A program made the translations under genes and the position numbers. From Myxococcales bacterium (GTDB lineage Bacteria > Lernaellota > Lernaellaia > Lernaellales > Lernaellaceae): a stretch of DNA of 34,700 bases. The stretch's first letter is position 1; every line of letters starts with the position of its first letter. The stretch is from NCBI GenBank assembly GCA_012517325.1, contig JAAYVF010000104.1, positions 1 through 34,700 of the forward strand, given 5' to 3'. The notes below the pieces were generated by a model that searched no databases, was not told the DNA's origin, and was given only the letters and a program-made list of their open reading frames with translations. Of this stretch, positions 16,015-23,338 are shown in pieces.

Positions 16015-17346
16015 ATGCGCATCCTGATGGTCTACCCGAATCGCAATCGCTACCTCTGCCCGGCGCCGGTCGGCGCGCTCCTGGTGACCGAACGGCTCCG
16101 TCACGACGGACACGACGTCCGGTTTCTGGATCTGATGCACGTCCGCGACCCGCAAGTTTCGTTGCGCGCGGCGCTGGCGGAGCACCGGCCCGAACTGATC
16201 GGCTTTTCCATTCGTAACGTCGATAATCAGACGATGGGGGATCTCGATCGGCCGCTCGACGAGGCCGCCGAACTGGCCGCGCTGGTCAAGCGGGAAAGCG
16301 CGGCGCCGCTGTTGCTCGGCGGCACCGCGGTGACCACCTTCCCCGCCCAAATACGCGCCAAGCTCGGCGCCGATTACGCCATGGCCGGGGACGACGCGGA
16401 CGCGGTCGCCCGCTTCGTCGCCTCGCTGGCGAATGGCTCTCCCGATCCGGAGGCGCCCGGCTTGACCGCGCGACTCGACGCTCGAACGATCCAAAACCCG
16501 CCGTCCATTCGGGGTTATCAAAAACAACGCTTCACCGGTTACGCCGACCTCGACCTGAAAACCTACCGAAAAAGGGGGTATTACGACTGCGGCGTCGTCA
16601 CCCATTCCGGCTGCCCGCTGGGGTGTTCGTTCTGCGACGCCCATCGCACCTTCGGCCGCGAATACGTCCTGCGCGATCCGCAGACGGTGATCGAGGAACT
16701 GACCGAACTCTCCCGGCTGCGCGGCGCGCGCTCGGTCTGGCTGATCAACTCCGGCATCAACCGGCCGCTGGCGTACGGCAAGGAAATCCTGGCGCGGATC
16801 GCCGAAGCGCGGTTGAAGCTGGTTCTTAGTTGCATCGTCGAGCCGGGCGAGTTCGACGCCGAACTGGCCCGCCTGCTGCGCCGCGCCGGTTGCACCAGCG
16901 CGATGATTTTCGGTTCCACGCTGTCGGACCCGGTGCTCGAGCGCAATCAGCCCTTCTACCGCGCGAAGGACGTGGTGGAAATCGCCACCCATCTGCGCGA
17001 CGCCAAGGTGCCGTACTTTCTCGGCCAGATGTACGGCGCTCCCGGCGAGACCATCGCCGGCGTGCGCGCTTCCCTCGAACTCGCCTATCGCTTGAAGCCG
17101 GCGATGATCATCACCGGCTTCGGTTTGCGCGTGCAGTGGGACACACCGCTCCGGGAGGTCGCCGTGCGAGAGGGAGTGATCGCGGCGGATGACGATTGCT
17201 TCGTCGCGCGCTTCTATACTTCGCCGGAAACGCCGCCGGCCGAGGCGCAGGCTTGCCTGAAAGCCTTCCGCCGCCGTCACCCGTGGCAGATGGCGCGTTT
17301 CGCGGCGTTCATCGGCCAAAGCATCGCCGATCAGTTCTTCCGCTGA
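16015..17346 (+). CDS. Radical SAM protein with B12-binding-like N-terminal domain
   Basis: The 443-residue protein has an N-terminal Rossmann-like domain of the B12-binding type (MRILMVYPNRNRYLCPAPVG, then LIGFSIRNVDNQ and LLLGGTAVTTFP) without the DxHxxG cobalamin motif. A radical SAM barrel follows, with the CxxxCxxC cluster at Cys200, Cys204 and Cys207 (SGCPLGCSFC). The barrel continues through QMYGAPGETIAGVRASL, a motif common to this group. The organisation is that of class B-like or lipid/bacteriochlorophyll-type radical SAM enzymes; the substrate cannot be inferred. The Shine-Dalgarno gggag is well placed. Its only plausible partner is the membrane glycosyltransferase gene just upstream. 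Confidence 0.88.
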   Translation: MRILMVYPNRNRYLCPAPVGALLVTERLRHDGHDVRFLDLMHVRDPQVSLRAALAEHRPELIGFSIRNVDNQTMGDLDRPLDEAAELAALVKRESAAPLLLGGTAVTTFPAQIRAKLGADYAMAGDDADAVARFVASLANGSPDPEAPGLTARLDARTIQNPPSIRGYQKQRFTGYADLDLKTYRKRGYYDCGVVTHSGCPLGCSFCDAHRTFGREYVLRDPQTVIEELTELSRLRGARSVWLINSGINRPLAYGKEILARIAEARLKLVLSCIVEPGEFDAELARLLRRAGCTSAMIFGSTLSDPVLERNQPFYRAKDVVEIATHLRDAKVPYFLGQMYGAPGETIAGVRASLELAYRLKPAMIITGFGLRVQWDTPLREVAVREGVIAADDDCFVARFYTSPETPPAEAQACLKAFRRRHPWQMARFAAFIGQSIADQFFR

Positions 17347-17370
17347 CCGGGACGCCGACCGCGCCTTTTT

Positions 17371-18504
17371 TCAGGAAGTCGTCGATCGATGGAAACACGG
17401 CTGCGACAGCGGCGTGCCCCAGGGAGGGTACTTCATCCGGTCGGGCCGCAGATCACGCGCCGGATGCAGTTCTTCCGCCCGCTTGACCAATTCCGGCGGC
17501 GGCGTTCCGCCGGGAACGCAGTGGCTGTAAGTGTCGCAGATCAGCCGCAGCAGTTCGTCCGACCAGTACACCCGGTTGGCGGTGTACTCGTAGACGAAGG
17601 TTTCGTGGGTGAAGAGGCCGGCCCAGGCGATGCCGAAGTAGTCGCCGAAGGTCTTCTCGCGGCGGCGGAAATCGCCTGGCGCGCACTGGCGCGTCCGGTG
17701 GATGTTCGGCCACGGGTCGCCGCCGCCCGGCGGCATCCAGCGCTCGTCGCGGGGCGCGAAGCTCGTGAAGGAATCGAGCCAATCAACCAGGATTTCGAGC
17801 AACCGGTTCCACCGCCGGGTGATCGCCTCCCATAAGACGATGCCCGGTTCCGCTTCCCAGTCGATTCGCGTCCGGCCCATTTCGAACTCGATGGTCAACG
17901 GCTGGCCGAAGGGAGCCGCCGCGGCCAGCCGTTCGAACAACGCCAGTTTCCGTTCGGCCTTTTCCACGTGCCGCGGCAGCCACAACCGGCGCGCGTATTC
18001 CAACTCCTGTTCCAGCGCGTCGCGCATCACCGGCGCCGCGCCCTGCAGCGCCCGCGATAACCCGGCCTCCTCGACAAGCCGTAAATAGACCGGATAGGTG
18101 ACCCCCGAACGCCCCAGCGCGACCATCTGTTCGAGGACCGGAATCAGTTTTGTTCCAGCCTCGCCCGCCTGGCCGGCGCGGTAACTTTGCAACGTCTGTT
18201 CGTAAGCCGAAACCGTTTGCGCCAGCATTTCCTCGTCGCTGGGTTGCGCGGCCGAGCCGGCCTGCGCGGCCTTCGACAACAGGCGGCCGTAGGCGTCGCT
18301 GAATTTCTGAAACAGTTGTTCCTGCATCAGGCGCCCGCTGTAGGCGGCGAAATCGCTCATCTCCTCGGCGTAACGTTCCATCGTTTCGAGGCATTCGCGC
18401 ATCCGGTCGAACTCCTCGCCGGAGAGTTTTTTCGCTTCGCAATCGCGGAACATGTCGCGAAAGGTATTGAGCATCGAATCGCGGTACATTTTTTCGATCG
18501 GCAT
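17371..18504 (-). CDS. Unrecognised soluble helical protein, coupled to the gene at 18504-19181
   Basis: The 377-residue protein has no signal peptide or membrane helix. The first 170 residues look largely helical and charged (for example ERYAEEMSDFAAYSGRLMQEQLFQKF), and a Trp-rich C-terminal part contains WMPPGGGDPWPNIHRTR, FGIAWAGLFTHETFVYEY and WSDELLRLICDTYSHC. I recognise no family. The start is the second of two adjacent ATGs (18504), with ggag seven bases upstream; the first ATG overlaps the TGA stop of the upstream gene. This ATGATG arrangement implies translational coupling and a shared complex or pathway. The 24-bp gap to the convergent radical SAM gene is tight. Confidence 0.7.
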   Translation of the reverse strand: MPIEKMYRDSMLNTFRDMFRDCEAKKLSGEEFDRMRECLETMERYAEEMSDFAAYSGRLMQEQLFQKFSDAYGRLLSKAAQAGSAAQPSDEEMLAQTVSAYEQTLQSYRAGQAGEAGTKLIPVLEQMVALGRSGVTYPVYLRLVEEAGLSRALQGAAPVMRDALEQELEYARRLWLPRHVEKAERKLALFERLAAAAPFGQPLTIEFEMGRTRIDWEAEPGIVLWEAITRRWNRLLEILVDWLDSFTSFAPRDERWMPPGGGDPWPNIHRTRQCAPGDFRRREKTFGDYFGIAWAGLFTHETFVYEYTANRVYWSDELLRLICDTYSHCVPGGTPPPELVKRAEELHPARDLRPDRMKYPPWGTPLSQPCFHRSTTS

Positions 18505-19181
18505 CATTCTTCTCCGACGTACTGGCGGTATTCGGCGATGCGCCGGCGCAGGTGCTCGTCGGCGACGGGGATCAAGCGGCGGTGGCGCTCCTCCCACAAT
18601 AGATCCCAGTTCGGGCAGTAGTTCGGGTCGAACTTCCGCGCCTCGGCCAGGGTGTTCTCCCGCCACAGCTTTTTACCTTCGAGATTCTGCTCGGCGATCC
18701 AGCCGTCGCGTTCGGCGCGCCAGGCAGCCGGCACTTCGGCCGCGGCCCAGACCTCCAGGTTTTCGAGCACGGTCCAACCGGGCCAGAACGTGTTGCGCAG
18801 CAGTTCGTCCATGCTGATCGGAATGTTCCAACGGGTTTGAATATCGGAAGCCATGGAGTTGAGTTCGTTGACGTCGGTGAATTCTTTTGCGTCGAGCGCC
18901 GCCAGGATTTCCTGAAACGGCTTGGCGCGGACCGGCTCCTTGATGCTCAGGTACAAATCCGCCCAGGCCTTCGAGGTGTCGTACACGTAAGCGACGGCGC
19001 AGTTGACGTGCAGGTGCTCGCCGAGCACGCGCTTGCCGAAGGCTGCGAGGTCGACGGCGTCGCGGATGGCCTCGAACATGGCGCGTTCGGCGGCCTCGCT
19101 GCGCGGAAAGAGCGGGTTGCCCTCGAACTTCTGCAACCGCACGCGATAGTATTCGAGGTATTCCTGGTGGCGCTGGTCCAT
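18504..19181 (-). CDS. Unrecognised soluble protein, first gene of a coupled pair
   Basis: The 225-residue protein is cytoplasmic by sequence. It has a helical N-terminus (MDQRHQEYLEYYRVRLQKFEG), a central NCAVAYVYDTSKAWADLYLS segment, a Trp-rich middle (RNTFWPGWTVLENLEVW) and an Arg/Glu-rich end (WEERHRRLIPVADEHLRRRI). I recognise no domain. It ends in TGA overlapping the start region of the 377-residue gene, so the two are translated together. A modest Shine-Dalgarno (aagga) lies about ten bases before the ATG. A strong hairpin separates it from the upstream LVIVD lipoprotein gene, so the pair is probably its own transcription unit. Confidence 0.7.
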   Translation of the reverse strand: MDQRHQEYLEYYRVRLQKFEGNPLFPRSEAAERAMFEAIRDAVDLAAFGKRVLGEHLHVNCAVAYVYDTSKAWADLYLSIKEPVRAKPFQEILAALDAKEFTDVNELNSMASDIQTRWNIPISMDELLRNTFWPGWTVLENLEVWAAAEVPAAWRAERDGWIAEQNLEGKKLWRENTLAEARKFDPNYCPNWDLLWEERHRRLIPVADEHLRRRIAEYRQYVGEE

Positions 19182-19228
19182 GGCAGTCGATCCTTTGTGC
19201 GTATGGAACGGAAGGAGGCAAACCGAAC

Positions 19229-19266
19229 GCCGGCGCCGCGGGACCGTTTCCGGCCCCGCGGCCGGC
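19229..19266 (-). terminator. GC-rich hairpin between LVIVD gene and coupled pair
   Basis: Arms 19252-19266 and 19229-19245 pair almost completely with a two-base bulge. It starts 15 bases after the stop of the LVIVD gene. There is only a weak T tract, so it may terminate inefficiently or protect the 3' end. Confidence 0.5.
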
Positions 19267-19280
19267 GCTATCGTCTTCGT

Positions 19281-20450
19281 TTAATCCGCGATCTTCACGA
19301 TGATCAACATCTGTTCGCCGTTGTCGGCGACGTAAGCGTATTTGCCCATTACCCAAACGCCGTGCGGCGCCGAGCCCATGTCGACCTGCAAGTCGAGGGC
19401 GTCGCCGATCTGCGTCAACGATGCGGGGTCGGAGGCGTCAACGAGCACCAGCCCGCCCCACGATTCGGCCGCCGCCAGCACTTTCGTGTAGGCAGTGCCC
19501 AGGATGGTCAGGGGACCGGCGTTGAAACTACCGTAGAAGCCGTCCGCCAACTGCAACACCGAAAGCTCGGCCATCGCCGACGGATCGGTGATGTCGACCG
19601 CGATCAGGCCGGCGCCCCAGTCGCTGTAATACAGCACGTCGCCGTCGATCTTGACGTCCTGGCCCCACGGCTCGTGACCGGCCGTCCCGGCGTTGAAGTA
19701 GGTGTTGAGCACCGCCATCGCGGCCGGATTGGCGACGTCGACCGAAATCAACGTGCCCTCGCCGCCGCCGCAGTAAGCGACGTCGTTTGCATAGCCGAGG
19801 TTGTAACAGGTTTCAGTCGTCGATACCTGCACCTCGCCCAGCGAGGCCGGGTCGCCCTTCGCTTCGGCGACCGCTTCCACATAACCGTTGCTGCCGTTGC
19901 TGCCGCCGATATAAATGGTGCCGCCGTCGCCCAACGCCACCGCATTGAGCACGCCGATCGTCGTGGGCACGAACGACCACACCAGTTGCGGATCGGTCGG
20001 ATCGGACACGTCGAGCTTCAACAGATCGTCGCGGTTGGCGGCGTACAGGAAGCCGTCATCGTCCATCACCAGATTGTACACCTGGCCGGAAGCCGGGTTG
20101 TACTGGCCGACGATCGCCGGGCTGTCGACGTTCGACACGTCCACCACGATCACGCCCGAATCCTTGGCGGCCAGGTAACAATAATTGCCGTCGCACAGCA
20201 CGTCCTCGGCATAGTCGATTTCCACATAGCCGGTGATGTCACCGAAGTTGTGGCCGTCATCATTGTCGTCATCGGCCACGTCGTCGTCCGCCGCGTCATC
20301 GTCCGCCGCGTCGTCGTCCGCCGCGTCGTCATCGGCGGCGTCGTCGTCGGCCGTGTCGTTGTCGTCGTCATCGTCGCCGCCGCAGGAGACGACAACACTC
20401 AACGCCACCAATACCGACAACAAAAACAGAATCGTCCAAATGCGAGTCAT
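19281..20450 (-). CDS. LVIVD-repeat beta-propeller lipoprotein with Asp-Ala linker
   Basis: The 389-residue lipoprotein (VSC, Cys23) has an acidic linker built from GDDDDDNDT and five AADDD/VADDD pentapeptides, then a propeller of LVIVD-type repeats. The repeats pair a short 'CDGNYCYLAAKDSGVIVVDV' element with 'S(N/D)P' turns: GVIVVDVSNVDSPAIVG, DLLKLDVSDPTDPQLV, GLIAVDITDPSAMAEL, GLVLVDASDPASLTQI. Such propellers are extracellular binding modules; the ligand is unknown. ATG 20450 is chosen over an in-frame upstream ATG because ggagggg sits directly before it and the signal peptide begins there. The linker is encoded by a 15-bp tandem repeat (20266-20355), which could vary in length. Confidence 0.85.
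   Translation of the reverse strand: MTRIWTILFLLSVLVALSVVVSCGGDDDDDNDTADDDAADDDAADDDAADDDAADDDVADDDNDDGHNFGDITGYVEIDYAEDVLCDGNYCYLAAKDSGVIVVDVSNVDSPAIVGQYNPASGQVYNLVMDDDGFLYAANRDDLLKLDVSDPTDPQLVWSFVPTTIGVLNAVALGDGGTIYIGGSNGSNGYVEAVAEAKGDPASLGEVQVSTTETCYNLGYANDVAYCGGGEGTLISVDVANPAAMAVLNTYFNAGTAGHEPWGQDVKIDGDVLYYSDWGAGLIAVDITDPSAMAELSVLQLADGFYGSFNAGPLTILGTAYTKVLAAAESWGGLVLVDASDPASLTQIGDALDLQVDMGSAPHGVWVMGKYAYVADNGEQMLIIVKIAD
20266..20355. repeat. 15-bp tandem repeat (six units) encoding an (A/V)ADDD linker
   Basis: Six consecutive 15-base units of the form tcgtcgtccgccgcg with few substitutions, in frame within the LVIVD lipoprotein gene. Gain or loss of a unit changes the linker by five residues without a frameshift. 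Confidence 0.9.
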
Positions 20451-20791
20451 TTTCCCCTCCCTTTCAATGATTATTGCCGCAAATTTTCCGCTGATCATCA
20501 GAGACGTTTATCTTCCACCACCGAGTGATTCTCTTTACCCGGCGTGTTAGGAAACAGCTTAATCTGATTACAAACGAATGCCCTCCCGCCTGGCGTCCGA
20601 TTTTCGATTCCTTGATAGCACAGAACCGTCGGCCAAATCCAGTTTGTTACTTCTTGTATCTTTTTGCATCGACATGGATGGAAAGTTACTTGAGTGAAAA
20701 ATGAAAATTATTCTTTTTCTATATCGATTGGTTATAATTTTCCACTTTGGATGCTAACTCAGATCGCCGCGAAAAATATCCACTTTGACCG
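20451..20791. other. AT-richer intergenic region without a gene
   Basis: This 341-bp gap lies between the end of the FG-GAP gene and the start of the LVIVD gene, both on the minus strand. It is clearly AT-richer than the genes, especially 20640-20760. It should hold the promoter of the LVIVD gene, but no convincing promoter or terminator hairpin was seen. Confidence 0.5.
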
Positions 20792-22483
20792 TCAACAGCC
20801 GCAGCCCTCGTCATTGTCATCATCGTCGTCGGAGGAACCGTCGATGTCGTCATCGGCCGCGTCATCGTCCGCCGGCGATTGGTCGTCGTCGGGCGCCGGT
20901 GAAGTATCGTCATCCGCGGTATCGTCGTCGACCGGCGCTTCAGGCGCCAACCGATCGAAAAAGAGGCTCACCGCGCCGCGATATTTTCCCCCGTCGGCCG
21001 CCTGAAAAAAGAGATTGGCGCTGACCGCGAGATCGCGCGCCTCATTGTCGTCGAACGTGCCGACCAGCAGATCCCAGCCGAATCCCATATCTCCCAAACC
21101 ATAATAACTATCGACCGGAGCGATTGTATCGAGCGGCAAAACCGCGCCCGAACCGTGCAACTGCCCGGCGGAAACATGCCAAACCTCGCCGGTCCGTTGA
21201 TCGCCCCGCCAGGCGTCGCGATCGGCGAACCACAGCGAACCGCCGCTGTCCGCCGCCGCCGCGGCCAGACAAACGGCAGAAAAGTTCTGGCCGTAGGAAT
21301 AATCCTGGGTTTGGCCGACCACCGTCAGATCGGGTGGCGTAACGGTCAGGTCGATCACGGCGCCCTTGCCGAAGCGGGCGCTGTCGAGCATCGCCAACGC
21401 GCCGGACAGCGTCGCGCCGAAACTCTGATCGCCGACCACCAGATCGGTCCGTCGGTCGTCATTGAAATCGGCCATCACCAGGGGCCAGCCGAACCATTGG
21501 AAGCGCGGATCGGTGCCCGTTTGAACGCGTACGTCGGCGCCGACCTTCGCCAAATCCCACTTCATCGGCGCGGCGCCGAAATCCCGGCCGTAAATCAGGT
21601 ATACCGCGCCGTGATTGCCTTCGCTCAGAAGGTATCGGTTGGCGATCGCCAGATCGGCCCGGCCGTCCTGATTCAAATCGCCCAGCGCCAGGCCTTCGCC
21701 GAACAGCGACGCCGTGCCCAGATGTCCGTTGATCGTCAGTTCGGCCGGCTGCGACGCCAAATCGCGCACCGTGCCCTTTTCCGTGGCCAACGGCCCGCGC
21801 AGCAGGTGGACCACGCCGCGCCCGCCGCCACCCACCCAATAATCGTCGCCGGCGATCGCCAGGTCGACGATCCCGTCGCCGTCGAAATCGCCGGTCGCGA
21901 ACGAACTCCCGAGCAGATAGCTTTCGTGGTTGAGATAGACCGTCCAATCCGGCTTATCCTGCTCGCGCCACTTCCAGACCGTGCCGGCTTTCAGATCCGG
22001 CGAACCGAATTGCACGAAAAACACGCCGGTCGAATGGGGAAGAATCGCCGCCGAATCGGCGATGATCAAATCGTCGCAGCCGTCGTCATTCAAATCGGCC
22101 AGCCCCAATTTGGCGGCGAAGCTGCCGCAGTCGCGCGGGCCGTAGATCGTCAGATCCGCCTGGGCGGTGGCCAGATCCAACGGCGCCGCCGCCGGCGTAA
22201 CAGGACCGAAGAAAACATAGATGCGCTCGCCGCCCGCCTGGGCGGAAGGGTCGCCGCCTCAGGTGCCGGGCGCGCCGATCGCCAGATCGGCCACGCCGTC
22301 GCCGTTGAGATCGCCCTGCGCCAGCGGGCCGAGGTAGTCGTCGGTCATGCCCAGGATCGTCAACCCGGCCTCGCCGGACGGGATGTCGGCGGCGCCGGCG
22401 ATCGCCGGCGGCAACCAGAGAGTCAATACCGCCGCGATCAGGCGAGCCGCGCCGCGCCATAAATATTTCCGCCGATCGCCCAT
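20792..22483 (-). pseudogene. Secreted FG-GAP repeat protein ending GCGC, interrupted by an in-frame TGA
   Basis: The reading frame from ATG 22483 (strong aaggagg, Sec signal peptide ending PPAIAGAA) continues to 20792 with a single TGA at 22259-22261. Before the stop is GDLNGDGVADLAIGAPGT; after it the same frame continues GGDPSAQAGGERIYVFFGP, which is exactly the continuation expected in an FG-GAP/integrin-like repeat. Several further repeats follow (DLNDDGCDDLIIAD, DFDGDGIVDLAIAGDDY, DLNQDGRADLAIANRY, DFNDDRRTDLVVGD), then an Asp-rich tail ending NDEGCGC-stop (codons 20795-20806). Everything after the TGA is intact, so this is a recent nonsense mutation, a sequencing error, or recoding. 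FG-GAP propellers bind calcium and ligands outside the cell. Confidence 0.8.
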
Positions 22484-22537
22484 GACGCGCCTCCTTTCCT
22501 CGCCCCCGTCAGCGGCGTTTTTTTAGCGCGCCGCCGC

Positions 22538-23338
22538 CTAGGACGGGAACCAGTTCTGAAACAGCAACTCGGCGAAGTCGACGATCTGTTCCCAGGCGCT
22601 CTGGTAATCCATCGTCACGAACAGCGCCGGGCCGATCACGCCGAAAATGAACATCGAAGGGATGTTGCCGCGCGCGTAATCGATCATCCAGGCATGGTCG
22701 ACGTACTGCACGCCCTTGCCGGTGCCCGCCGGCAGATATGCCATGTCGCCGGCCAGCGAAATCACCGGCTGGAACTCGCCGGGAGAATAGTTCCACATCT
22801 CGCCGTCGACCATCAAATCCCACACGTCGGATTTGTTGTAACGCCCGGAGAAGCCGTCGGCGCCGATGGGCGTCCCGAAAAACGCCACGTATTCCTTCAA
22901 CGACGCGTAAACCAGCGCCAGTTCGCAGAACGACGTACCCGCGCTGTTGAAGGTCCAGCGCGGCACCGCTTTGATCTTGCCGGGGTGCCGGCGCAGCAGT
23001 TCGGCATGAATCACCTTCCAGGCTTCCTCCGGCGGCAAGCCGACGCCCAAATTGGCGATCTCGTGCATTTCCTCGGGCGTGAATTCGTATTCGTCGTCCG
23101 CCTCCCGGTCGGCCCAGTCCGACATTTTATCGATCCACCGCCACAGACCGATCATCGACCGGCGCGTCGGCGCGCCATCGGCATTCAAGTATTGGTCCAG
23201 ATCGGTCAAGGCATCCGGCGCGGCCGCCGTCTGGCCGGATGGGGCCGCGTCAAAATCGCCGGGTTCTTCCTCGCCGCACGCCGCGGCGAAAAACAGCAAC
23301 GACACCAGGCCGCCGATCAACCACCATTTTGCCTTCAT
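22538..23338 (-). CDS. Lipoprotein with ERG2 sterol isomerase / sigma-1 receptor-like domain
   Basis: The 266-residue protein has a lipoprotein signal (FAAAC, Cys21), an acidic/Ala linker and, from about residue 85, clear similarity to the eukaryotic ERG2/sigma-1 receptor family: FTPEEMHEIA, ELLRRHPGKI, FNSAGTSF, ASLKEYVAFFGTPIG, SGRY, YSPGEF and AWMIDYARGNIPS. The human receptor has ELRRLHPGHV, VNAGG, ASLSEYVLLFGTALG, SGRY, YPGET and TWMVEYGRGVIPS in the same order. Asp174 falls at receptor Asp126 and Asp220 at receptor Glu172 (a conservative change); both are ligand-site acids. ERG2 moves the C8 sterol double bond; the receptor binds cationic amphiphiles. The start ATG overlaps the TGA of the upstream FGE-like gene, so the two are translationally coupled. 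Catalysis here is unproven. Confidence 0.8.
   Translation of the reverse strand: MKAKWWLIGGLVSLLFFAAACGEEEPGDFDAAPSGQTAAAPDALTDLDQYLNADGAPTRRSMIGLWRWIDKMSDWADREADDEYEFTPEEMHEIANLGVGLPPEEAWKVIHAELLRRHPGKIKAVPRWTFNSAGTSFCELALVYASLKEYVAFFGTPIGADGFSGRYNKSDVWDLMVDGEMWNYSPGEFQPVISLAGDMAYLPAGTGKGVQYVDHAWMIDYARGNIPSMFIFGVIGPALFVTMDYQSAWEQIVDFAELLFQNWFPS

Noticed and set aside
15982-17319. A 445-codon frame antisense to the radical SAM gene
   Set aside because: The radical SAM CxxxCxxC motif and start signal support the plus strand; the antisense frame is compositional.
20266-20355. CRISPR array
   Set aside because: Repeat units are 15 bp, contiguous and in frame with a gene; there are no spacers.
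18837-20528. A 563-codon plus-strand frame spanning the LVIVD gene and part of the coupled pair
   Set aside because: It reads the complement of the Asp repeats as Val/Ile/Arg runs and covers two genes with good starts on the other strand.
20233-20550. Ser-rich plus-strand frame with repeated SSA units
   Set aside because: It is the complement of the 15-bp Asp-Ala repeat, not an independent low-complexity protein.
22259-22261. Genome-wide TGA-as-sense code
   Set aside because: Several intact genes, including those at 12148, 22538 partners and 28507, end in TGA, so TGA is a normal stop here.
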